A DNA stretch of 6,123 nucleotides from Pseudomonadota bacterium (GTDB lineage Bacteria; Myxococcota; Polyangia; GCA-2747355; JACKDQ01): positions 1 to 6,123 of the forward strand of contig JAUVBO010000202.1 in the NCBI GenBank assembly GCA_030591195.1. The letters run 5' to 3'. Numbering within the stretch: the first letter of the stretch is position 1; every line of letters starts with the position of its first letter. Below, piece by piece: positions 1 to 5,931 of this stretch. The notes beneath the pieces were generated by a model. It was not told the DNA's origin. It did no database searches and saw nothing but the letters and a program-made list of their open reading frames with translations. The position numbers and the translations under genes are program-made.

Positions 1-53
1 ACGACCCAGCCGACGGCAAGCTAGCCTGGCACATCGGCGAGCTCGACCCGTAG
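1..53 (+). CDS. Possible C-terminal end of an unidentified protein (partial)
   Basis: Reading from position 3 on the + strand gives the 16 residues DPADGKLAWHIGELDP followed by a TAG stop at 51-53. The composition looks like real protein rather than the Arg/Ala/Pro-rich shadow frames typical of GC-rich DNA. The gene would begin before the window and converge on the symporter gene, leaving about 52 bp between the two stops. The fragment is too short to assign a family. The call rests only on sensible residues and a plausible convergent arrangement, and chance is a real alternative. Confidence 0.35.
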   Translation, partial: DPADGKLAWHIGELDP

Positions 54-105
54 GGCCTCAGCCCGACGCCGCGACGACCAGCAAGCGACGAGCAACACGC
101 TGCTC

Positions 106-1824
106 TCAGTCGACCTCTTTCCGTGAGAGCTGCCTGAGGATCCATCCCAGCGCCACCAGCCCGCCCACGAGCAGCGCCGCCCCCGGGCCCGGCCGACCGA
201 GCAGCAGCATCCCGAGACCGAAGCAGAGGCCGAACAGCGCCGCGTTGCCCACCATCCAGCGACCGATGGCCGGCAGCAGAAACCGCGGCTGCTCGACGCC
301 GTGGCGCCGCGCCACCGCGTCCCAGCCGGGCGACCCGGGCCGCACCCGGCGCAGGAACTCGACCAGCCGGGCGTCGTCCACCGGCCTGGTGAGGAAGGTC
401 ACCGCGATCCAGACCGCCGCCGAGACGCCGACGATGATCAGCAACCGCCACGAGTAGAGCATCCTCGGCGCCGCGAGCTGGAGCGCGGTGGCCACGGCAC
501 CGGAGGCGATCATCGCCGAGATCTCGGTCCAGGCGTTGGCCCGCCACCAGAACCAGCGGACGATGAAGGTCGGCCCGGCACCCGCGGCGAAGGCGAGGAC
601 GAACTTCCAGGCGGCGGTCACCGAGCGGATCCGCCAGCCGATCAGCGACGCCACCGCGATGTTGATCAGCATGCTGAGCCGCGAGACCCGTACGTAGTGG
701 CGCTCGCTCGCCTGCCGGACGAGGAACCGGCGGTAGAGGTCGTTGACCATGTAGGCCGCGCCGAGGTTGAGGTGGGTGTCGATCGTCGACATGAAGGCGC
801 CGATCAGCGCCACCGTCGCCAGCCCGAGCATCCCGTGGGGCAGCACGGTGGTCATCATCCGCGGGTAGGCCACCTCGGGGTCGGGCAGCTGCCCGAGCAC
901 CACCAGCGAGGCGAGCGCGGTGATGATCCAGGGCCAGACCTGGAGCCCGTAGTTGGCGATGGCGAACCAGAGCGTCGACAGCACCGCCTGGCGCTCGTCA
1001 CGGGCGGCTGACATCCGCTGGATCGTCTTGCCGCCGCCGTCGGCGTACTTGTGCGCCCACCACTGGAGCGTGAGGTAGACGAAGAAGACCGACGGGGAGC
1101 TCCAGGCGCCGTCGCTCGCGCCGAGCTGGGGCATCAGGTCGGTCACGCCGCTGCCCGCGCCGAAGCGCTCGGCCAGCTCGCCGGGCAGGTTCGATAAACC
1201 GCCAGCCTCGCGGGCGGCGTAGACCGCCAGCGCCACCGAGCCGCCGAGGGCGATCACGTACTGGACCAGGTCCGTGACCACCACCCCCCAGAAGCCCGAC
1301 AGCAGCGTATAGACGAGGGCGATGCCGACGAAGACGACGAGGATCGTCAACCGGTCGAGGTCGGTGACCTCGCCCATGATCTTCATCATCGCCGTCATCA
1401 CCCAGCCCATGACGAAGCAGTTGATCAGCAGGCCGAAGTAGACCCCCTTGACCGCCCGCAGGGCCGCGGCCGGACGCCCGCCGTAGCGCAGCTCGATGAT
1501 CTCGGCGTCGGTGATCACCTCGGCCCGGCGCCAGAGCCGGGCGAAGAGAAAGGTCGCCAGCATCGCGGCGATGCCGCTGGACCAGAAGAACCAGACCCCG
1601 GCGATCCCCTCCTTGGCCACCAGCCCGCAGATCGCCACCGGCGTGTCGATCGAGAAGTTGGTCGCCGCCATCGAGGTCCCGGCGAGCCACCAGGGCAGTG
1701 CTCGGCCGGAGACGAAGTACTCCTCGGTGGAGGCGCTCGCCCGGCGGGCGAAGAACAGCCCCACGGCGAGAGCGAACAGCACGTAGCCGGCGATGATCGC
1801 CCAGTCGACCAGCGCGAGCTGCAT
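106..1824 (-). CDS. Sodium:solute symporter (SSS family), substrate unknown
   Basis: This is an inner-membrane secondary transporter of the sodium:solute symporter family (LeuT fold), expected to import a small solute with Na+. The 572 residues fit the family's usual 500-600. TM1 starts almost at once (about residues 8-26). It is followed by the family signature EYFVSGR (35-41) with LPWWLAG, and later by GGGKTIQRM (263-271), the equivalent of the family's GG..QR element. Residues 343-347 read AFMST and match the helix-8 Na2 site of vSGLT (Ala361, Ser364, Ser365), so sodium coupling is likely. After about residue 480 a PVDDARLVEFLRRVRPGSPGW segment precedes the last helices; I recall this as typical of a subgroup with no assigned substrate. 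The ATG at 1824 is 16 bp after the upstream stop, with a weak GGGA at 1830-1833. It is the last gene of the minus-strand cluster. Family assignment is firm, substrate unknown. Confidence 0.93.
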   Translation of the reverse strand: MQLALVDWAIIAGYVLFALAVGLFFARRASASTEEYFVSGRALPWWLAGTSMAATNFSIDTPVAICGLVAKEGIAGVWFFWSSGIAAMLATFLFARLWRRAEVITDAEIIELRYGGRPAAALRAVKGVYFGLLINCFVMGWVMTAMMKIMGEVTDLDRLTILVVFVGIALVYTLLSGFWGVVVTDLVQYVIALGGSVALAVYAAREAGGLSNLPGELAERFGAGSGVTDLMPQLGASDGAWSSPSVFFVYLTLQWWAHKYADGGGKTIQRMSAARDERQAVLSTLWFAIANYGLQVWPWIITALASLVVLGQLPDPEVAYPRMMTTVLPHGMLGLATVALIGAFMSTIDTHLNLGAAYMVNDLYRRFLVRQASERHYVRVSRLSMLINIAVASLIGWRIRSVTAAWKFVLAFAAGAGPTFIVRWFWWRANAWTEISAMIASGAVATALQLAAPRMLYSWRLLIIVGVSAAVWIAVTFLTRPVDDARLVEFLRRVRPGSPGWDAVARRHGVEQPRFLLPAIGRWMVGNAALFGLCFGLGMLLLGRPGPGAALLVGGLVALGWILRQLSRKEVD

Positions 1825-1840
1825 CGTCGTCCCGCCGCTG

Positions 1841-3094
1841 CTAGGAGCCGACGATCAGGCGCAGCTCGGCGTAGAAGGCGTGGCTCGGGGAGAAGTCGCC
1901 AGCGAGGTTCATCCCGACGTAGGCCAGCCGCAGCCGGTAGCGGTCGTTGATCTGGACCCACGCGCCAAGGTCGAGCTCGTCGTTGGGGTGGTCGAACGAC
2001 GAGTCCGGGGTCTGGAAGAAATAGTCGGCAAACGGCTTGATGTGCTCATGCAGCGGCCAGCGCGCCTGGGCCGTGAAGATGTGCCCGTCGAACAGCGTGA
2101 AGCGCCGGACCATCCCCCACGAGAGGTTCTCCAGCACCGGCGCCAGCCGGCGCTCCTCGGTCTCGCCGAAGGAGTTCGCCGCGCCGACGGTCAGCCGCGG
2201 CGCCTTGCCGGTCTTGCCGAAGCGCGAGGTCAGCAGGGCCACCGCCGCGGGCAGGAACGAGCCCCCCTCCTTGAGCTGGGCCAGCACCTCGAAGTCGAAG
2301 CGGATGTAGGGCTGCCACAGGGGCCCGGTGAGCGAGACGCTCCAGACGTGGCTCTCGAGGTAGGCCACGCTCGGCTGGACGTAGAGGTAGAGCAGCTTGA
2401 GCTGAGCCGGCTTGACCTTGCGGACGCCGACGATCACGCCGGCCATGCGGTTCTGCAGCGGCGCGCTCGAGACCGTCTTCCAGCCGATGGTGTCCGAGGC
2501 GTAGCGCATCCAGTAGCAGTCGGCGGCGTTACGCATCAGGTGGCGCGCGAACAGCCCGCCGAACAGCGACAGCGAGACCCAGTCGTTCTTGTGGTCGAGG
2601 TTCAGCCCGAGGAAGCGCTGGTCGAGGACCGCCGCGTTGCCGAAGACCTGGGCCTGGATCCCGGCGGTGATCGAGACCAGGCTGGTGTCGTAGGCGACCA
2701 GGGCCTGGAGCAACCGCGGGCTGAACCCGGGAATCGGATTTTCCTTCCAGCCGGGGTTCTTGTAGCGCAGCCCGGCCTCGAAGGTGAAGCTGAGCTTGTC
2801 CAGCGGAAACCAGTTGACCAGCGGTCGCAGGCCGAGGAAGAGGTTGTGCTCGAAGACCTCGCCCGCCGAAGCGCTCGACGACGGCAGCCCGCCGCCGACA
2901 TGGGCGCCGAAGTAGAAGGCTCGCGGCTCGGCGCCGATCTCGAGCGTATCGGTCGCCTCCCAGAGGTGGGTGGCGAGCTTGGAGCAGCAGGTGCGTGCGT
3001 CGGCCGGGGCCGCCCAGAGCGGAGCCAGAGCGAGGGCTAGAGCGAGCGCTACACGAGGAAGCCCGCCTTGTCGTTTGACCATCGATCGTCTCAT
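1841..3094 (-). CDS. Exported protein, probable outer-membrane beta-barrel, function unknown
   Basis: I do not recognise a named family. From the ATG at 3094 the protein has 417 residues. It begins with a basic stretch and a hydrophobic run (VALALALALAPLWAAPADA), a clear Sec signal peptide with cleavage expected after ADA near residue 33. The mature part has no transmembrane helix. It alternates short amphipathic, aromatic-rich segments (such as LSFTFEAGLRYK, DWVSLSLFGGLF, YRLRLAYVGMNL) with turn-like Asp/Asn/Gly/Pro stretches to the end, as in a porin-type barrel; the final residue is Ser, not the usual aromatic. The mature N-terminus begins RTCC, and only one other mature Cys occurs (about residue 193). 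The frame is open up to 3184, but starts there would lie inside the cytochrome gene. The ATG at 3094 follows the cytochrome stop by 1 bp, indicating translational coupling. The ATG at 3082 (413 residues) is an equally possible start. The barrel is inferred from pattern only. Confidence 0.8.
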   Translation of the reverse strand: MRRSMVKRQGGLPRVALALALALAPLWAAPADARTCCSKLATHLWEATDTLEIGAEPRAFYFGAHVGGGLPSSSASAGEVFEHNLFLGLRPLVNWFPLDKLSFTFEAGLRYKNPGWKENPIPGFSPRLLQALVAYDTSLVSITAGIQAQVFGNAAVLDQRFLGLNLDHKNDWVSLSLFGGLFARHLMRNAADCYWMRYASDTIGWKTVSSAPLQNRMAGVIVGVRKVKPAQLKLLYLYVQPSVAYLESHVWSVSLTGPLWQPYIRFDFEVLAQLKEGGSFLPAAVALLTSRFGKTGKAPRLTVGAANSFGETEERRLAPVLENLSWGMVRRFTLFDGHIFTAQARWPLHEHIKPFADYFFQTPDSSFDHPNDELDLGAWVQINDRYRLRLAYVGMNLAGDFSPSHAFYAELRLIVGS

Positions 3095-3095
3095 G

Positions 3096-3974
3096 CTAGT
3101 TGTTCTTTGCGCCCTGCTTGACCCACTCGAGGAACAGGTTGTACTTCGGGCCGCCCTTCGGCCACGAGATCGGGTGCCGACCACCGCCCGCAGACCACCA
3201 GAGGTAGCTGTCGACTCCCTCGGGGTCGTTGGCGTCGACGTAGCGCATCACCTCCGAGTAGTCGGCCACGGTGCCATCGATCTTGACGTTGAACTGACCC
3301 ATGGAGTGACAGCGCGCGCAGTCGGTCTTGTGCAGCGGCGTGAGGTCGTCAGCGAACGAGACGCCGAGCGGCGGGCCCTGGTCGGGCTCCACCGGCGAAC
3401 CATCCGGGACACCACCGTCCGGTGGCGGACCGGCGTCGGGCCTGGCTGGGCAGAGGGCGAGCTGGGGGTTGTCGCAGTTGTCATCCCGGGCGCAGGTTCC
3501 CTTGCTCGTGCTCGGGTTGACGTAGCACTTCTGCCCCGAGACGACCTTGCCGCCGGGGCAGATGCAGCTAACCTCCAGGCAGTCGCTGTCGTCACGGCAC
3601 TCGCCGTGCTTGTCGCGATCGAAGCAAGTCTCGCGCGCCCCCTCGTTGATCCAGCCGACGATCGCCTCCTGCTCGTCGCTGCCGTTGTCCCAGAGCACCG
3701 GATGGTTGTTCTTGCCGCGAGCCCAGTCGACCAGCGGGCTCTTCTCGCCGCCGTAGGGCTGGACGTAGCGCGCCAGCTCCGCGAAGTCCCCCGCGTTTCC
3801 CACCAGCGTCACCCCGTACTCGCCGTTTTCATGGCAGAAAGCGCAGTCCCGCTTGACCAGTGGGACAACGTGCTTGTCGTAGCACAAATTGGACGAGGGT
3901 ACCGAGCGCTGACAGGCGAGGTAGACGAGCGCCGAGAGACAAATCGCGACGGCCGCGGTCCGGCGAAGCAACAT
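3096..3974 (-). CDS. Dihaem c-type cytochrome, probable lipoprotein, with duplicated haem domain
   Basis: This is a secreted electron carrier with two covalent haem sites, CAFCH (44-48) and CARCH (219-223), in 292 residues. The N-terminus is basic then hydrophobic and ends in VYLAC, so Cys21 is a likely lipidation site, although Tyr at -3 is unusual. Two similar units of about 85 residues (30-113 and 205-289) each carry PL.K.DCA.CH, a His-Pro-x-x-Trp about 47 residues later, and a terminal W(I/V)..GA. Between them lie nine cysteines (117-175, including DSDC and CICPGG) and an Asp/Gly/Pro linker (176-202). The frame is open to a TTG at 4019, but the ATG at 3974 is preferred. It has GGGAGG at 3986-3991, sits directly before the signal peptide, and lies downstream of a promoter whose start point would fall after the TTG. 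The gene lies 66 bp after the polyferredoxin and 1 bp before the barrel gene. The redox partner is unknown. Confidence 0.87.
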   Translation of the reverse strand: MLLRRTAAVAICLSALVYLACQRSVPSSNLCYDKHVVPLVKRDCAFCHENGEYGVTLVGNAGDFAELARYVQPYGGEKSPLVDWARGKNNHPVLWDNGSDEQEAIVGWINEGARETCFDRDKHGECRDDSDCLEVSCICPGGKVVSGQKCYVNPSTSKGTCARDDNCDNPQLALCPARPDAGPPPDGGVPDGSPVEPDQGPPLGVSFADDLTPLHKTDCARCHSMGQFNVKIDGTVADYSEVMRYVDANDPEGVDSYLWWSAGGGRHPISWPKGGPKYNLFLEWVKQGAKNN

Positions 3975-3976
3975 GG

Positions 3977-3991
3977 TTCCTTTGGCCTCCC
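3977..3991 (-). promoter_or_regulatory. Ribosome binding site of the cytochrome gene
   Basis: GGGAGG (3991-3986) ends 11 nt before the ATG at 3974, and a second purine-rich AAAGGA lies only 3 nt before it. Together they support the ATG at 3974 over the upstream in-frame TTG at 4019. Confidence 0.65.
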
Positions 3992-4004
3992 TGTGTACGG
4001 GCGA

Positions 4005-4033
4005 ATTAGGCATCAGCAACAGAGGAATGACAA
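4005..4033 (-). promoter_or_regulatory. Candidate sigma70-type promoter ahead of the cytochrome gene
   Basis: On the minus strand TTGTCA (4033-4028; five of six bases match TTGACA) is followed by a 17-bp spacer and CCTAAT (4010-4005; four of six match TATAAT). Transcription would begin near 3998, leaving a leader of about 24 nt that contains the GGGAGG of the cytochrome gene. This would let the cytochrome, barrel and symporter genes be expressed apart from the polyferredoxin. It is a pattern match only. Confidence 0.4.
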
Positions 4034-4059
4034 GCGCCGGTTACCCCTTGGGGCGCTTG
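4031..4059. repeat. 8-bp perfect inverted repeat over the polyferredoxin stop codon
   Basis: CAAGCGCC at 4031-4038 pairs perfectly with GGCGCTTG at 4052-4059 around a 13-nt loop containing the TAA stop (4041-4043). In the transcript it forms a GC-rich hairpin at the polyferredoxin/cytochrome junction. No T-run follows, so it is not a standard intrinsic terminator. A partial terminator, an mRNA-stabilising stem or chance are all possible. It overlaps the -35 of the candidate promoter. Confidence 0.5.
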
Positions 4060-4985
4060 CCCAACGCCACCGGCGTCCGACCAGAAAAGGCGATGCAGCG
4101 CGTCGGACAGCTCTCGGTGCAGGCGAGGCAGGTGATGCACTCCGCCTGGTTGATCACCGCCGGCTGCTTCGGCACGGTGACGATGGCGTCGACGGGGCAA
4201 ACGCGGGCGCAGACGCCGCAGCCGTTGCAGGCGTCGCGGTCGAAGCGGATCCGCGCCGGGCTGAGCCGGGCGACGATCGCCAGCAGCCCGCCGGCCGGGC
4301 AGAGGTAGCGGCAGTAGGCCCGGTTGATGAAGACCGAGGCGACGAGCACCACGCCGAGGATCGCGACCAGCGCCTTGCTGCCGTCGAGGTTGAAGATCAC
4401 CTTGAACGGGTCGATCACCTTGAACAACCGGTAGTGAAAGGCCAACGGGGCGACGATCAGCGCGACCAGCATCAGGTACTTACCGAACTTGAGGACCCGG
4501 TCGAGCCTCGGCGGCACGGTGATCGCCACCGACGGCCGATGCACGTACTCCTGGATGATGCCCTTGGGGCAAATCCAGCCGCAGTAAAAGCGCGAGAAGA
4601 GCACGGCGGTGACCAGCAGCACACCGAGCTTGATGGCGAAGATCGCGATCGGCTTGTCGCCGAGCGCCGCCATCAACATCTGCTCGATGGCGCCGGTGGG
4701 GCGCGGACAGGCCGCCTGGAGGAAACCGAAGTAGCTCAGGCACCCGAGGATCACCACGCCCCTGAGGAACATGCTGCCCCGCCGCATCATCAGCATCGCG
4801 GGCAAGCCGAGCATCGTCGCCAGGAAGAGCTGGTAGTCGAGGGACCAGAACTTCTGGCCCTGAACCTTGAGGAAAAACAACGCGACAGCGGCGAACACCG
4901 AGGCGAAGACCAGCCCCAGGAGCCACAGCGGGCGCTGTCCTGCTGGTTGCTCGGCTGGCCCGCCGGCGGGGCTCTCGGGCGACAA
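4041..4985 (-). CDS. Membrane-bound 4Fe-4S polyferredoxin (NapH/NosR C-terminal type)
   Basis: This is an inner-membrane iron-sulfur protein expected to pass electrons between the cytoplasm or quinone pool and periplasmic partners. About six helices are visible (near 20-40, 52-66, 73-92, 112-132, 169-186, 204-221). Two membrane-edge motifs, YCGWICPKG (134-142) and YCRYLCPAG (224-232), are the CxxxCP signature of the NapH/NosR/YccM group. The C-terminal domain has two classical ferredoxin motifs, Cys253/256/259/263 and Cys283/286/289/293, enough for two [4Fe-4S] clusters. An extra CPRPTGAIEQ sits at 93-102. The FMN-binding periplasmic domain of NosR is absent. The start is a TTG at 4985, supported by a full GGAGG (4991-4995) 5 nt upstream and no good ATG in frame. 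Six helices would put both ends, including the clusters, in the cytoplasm. It is the first gene of the cluster. Family is firm; the pathway is unknown, and the NapH, NosR or MauN role cannot be assigned because their partner genes are missing. Confidence 0.9.
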   Translation of the reverse strand: MSPESPAGGPAEQPAGQRPLWLLGLVFASVFAAVALFFLKVQGQKFWSLDYQLFLATMLGLPAMLMMRRGSMFLRGVVILGCLSYFGFLQAACPRPTGAIEQMLMAALGDKPIAIFAIKLGVLLVTAVLFSRFYCGWICPKGIIQEYVHRPSVAITVPPRLDRVLKFGKYLMLVALIVAPLAFHYRLFKVIDPFKVIFNLDGSKALVAILGVVLVASVFINRAYCRYLCPAGGLLAIVARLSPARIRFDRDACNGCGVCARVCPVDAIVTVPKQPAVINQAECITCLACTESCPTRCIAFSGRTPVALGKRPKG

Positions 4986-5149
4986 TCGGGCCTCCTGCGA
5001 AACGGAAGATCCTCAAGGTTATTCAGCACCCGCCCAAAACCCCACCACCTAGCGCGGCTTTAGCACATCTGGGAGTTCGAGGCACGCGACAGCCGACGCC
5101 AATTTGATCCCCTGCCCGCGCCTGTTTTCGGTCTAGTCTCGGCGTTGAG
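4986..5149. other. Divergent intergenic region between the polyferredoxin and lpxA
   Basis: This 164-bp stretch must hold the promoters for the leftward operon and for rightward lpxA. On the + strand a TTGATC at 5104-5109 resembles a -35 box, but the nearest -10-like TAGTCT (5134-5139) is 24 bp away, too far for a standard promoter. On the minus strand no well-spaced pair was found. No convincing operator, hairpin or small ORF was seen. Confidence 0.6.
4991..4995 (-). promoter_or_regulatory. Ribosome binding site that fixes the TTG start of the polyferredoxin
   Basis: GGAGG on the minus strand lies 5 nt upstream of the TTG at 4985-4983. This near-ideal site decides in favour of TTG as the true start, since no in-frame ATG occurs before the first membrane helix. 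Confidence 0.8.
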
Positions 5150-5926
5150 TTGCTGATCCACCCAACAGCCGTGATCGACCCGCGCGCGACCATCGGCGAG
5201 GACGTCCGCATCGGCCCCTTCGCGGTGATCGAACAGGACGTAGCGATCGGCGCCACCACGGCCATCGGCCCCCACGCCTGCATCCACCAGTTCACCACGA
5301 TCGGCGCCGGCTGCCAGATCCACGCTGGCGCCGTGCTCGGCGACGTCCCACAGGACATCGCCTTCGATGGACAGCCGTCGGAGCTGCGGGTCGGCGCCGG
5401 ATGCACGGTCCGTGAAGGGGTGACGATCCACCGCGGCACGACGGAAGGATCGGCGACCGAGATCGGCGAGGGCTGCTACCTGATGGCGCACGCCCACTGC
5501 GCTCACAACGTGGTGCTCGGCCGCGAGGTGACGCTGGCTAGCGGTGCGCTGCTCGCGGGCCACGTGACCGTCGGCGACCGGGCCTTCATCAGCGGAAACT
5601 GCCTGGTTCACCAGTTCGTCAAGATCGGCAGCCTGGCGATGCTCGGCGGCGGCTGCGCCGTCTCCCAGGACGTGCCACCGTACTGTCTCGTCGCCCCAGT
5701 GTCGCTCAACCGCGTCGTCGCGCTCAACGTCGTCGGGCTGCGGCGGGCGGGCGTGCCTGCCGATCGTCGAGCAGCGCTGAGCCGCGCGTTCAAGCTGCTC
5801 TACCGCTCGGGCGCGCCGGTGGGCGAGGCGGTGCGGAAGATCCGCGCCGTCGACGAGGGATGCCTCGAGGTCGCGACCCTCTGTGACTTCGTCGAGCGCT
5901 CCCAGCGAGGCATTGTGCGCGGCTGA
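5150..5926 (+). CDS. lpxA: Acyl-ACP--UDP-N-acetylglucosamine O-acyltransferase (LpxA)
   Basis: LpxA catalyses the first step of lipid A synthesis, moving a 3-hydroxyacyl chain from acyl carrier protein to the 3-position of UDP-GlcNAc in the cytoplasm. The 258 residues match the usual length of about 260. The N-terminal two thirds is a left-handed parallel beta-helix of hexapeptide repeats ([I/V]G....). Family landmarks are QDIAFDGQPSEL (68-79), TVREGVTIHRGT (86-97), AHCAH with His116 and the catalytic His119 (E. coli His122 and His125), VHQF (153-156) and QDVPPY (173-178), then a helical C-terminus. Gly167 aligns with E. coli Gly173, the acyl-chain ruler, where Gly permits long (C14-type) chains. 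The start is a TTG at 5150 with no convincing Shine-Dalgarno; it gives MLIHPTAVI, which fits the family N-terminus. It stands alone here, without lpxD, fabZ or lpxB beside it, and converges on the next gene with a 5-bp gap. Confidence 0.95.
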   Translation: MLIHPTAVIDPRATIGEDVRIGPFAVIEQDVAIGATTAIGPHACIHQFTTIGAGCQIHAGAVLGDVPQDIAFDGQPSELRVGAGCTVREGVTIHRGTTEGSATEIGEGCYLMAHAHCAHNVVLGREVTLASGALLAGHVTVGDRAFISGNCLVHQFVKIGSLAMLGGGCAVSQDVPPYCLVAPVSLNRVVALNVVGLRRAGVPADRRAALSRAFKLLYRSGAPVGEAVRKIRAVDEGCLEVATLCDFVERSQRGIVRG

Positions 5927-5931
5927 GTCGC

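Noticed and set aside
89..106. Small stem GAGCA/TGCTC (90-94 with 101-105) just beyond the symporter stop as a terminator
   Set aside because: Only five base pairs and no T-run on either strand; not distinguishable from chance in GC-rich DNA.
998..1690. Minus-strand open frame inside the symporter gene in another frame
   Set aside because: Arg/Gly/Asp-rich shadow of the symporter, whose own frame carries all the family motifs.
1793..3040. + strand open frame of 415 codons antisense to the barrel gene
   Set aside because: Its composition is that of a GC-rich shadow. The opposite strand has a signal peptide, barrel-like pattern and operon spacing.
3095..3184. N-terminal extension of the barrel protein to the ATG at 3184
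   Set aside because: It would overlap the cytochrome's second haem unit by about 90 bp and put Ser/Arg-rich residues ahead of a normal signal peptide.
3975..4019. N-terminal extension of the cytochrome to the TTG at 4019
   Set aside because: It would add 15 hydrophilic residues before the signal peptide, lacks the GGGAGG site, and would start upstream of the likely transcription start.
2970..5063. Long + strand open frame of 697 codons antisense to the polyferredoxin, cytochrome and part of the barrel gene
   Set aside because: It lies opposite three genes with clear motifs, is dominated by Arg/His/Glu/Asp/Gln-rich low-complexity residues typical of GC-rich antisense frames, and shows no domain.
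5104..5139. TTGATC and TAGTCT as the lpxA promoter
   Set aside because: The spacer is 24 bp, well outside the 16-19 bp expected, and both boxes match poorly.
5060..5611. Minus-strand open frame of 183 codons opposite lpxA
   Set aside because: The + strand encodes an unmistakable hexapeptide-repeat LpxA; the antisense frame is a by-product of that repeat.
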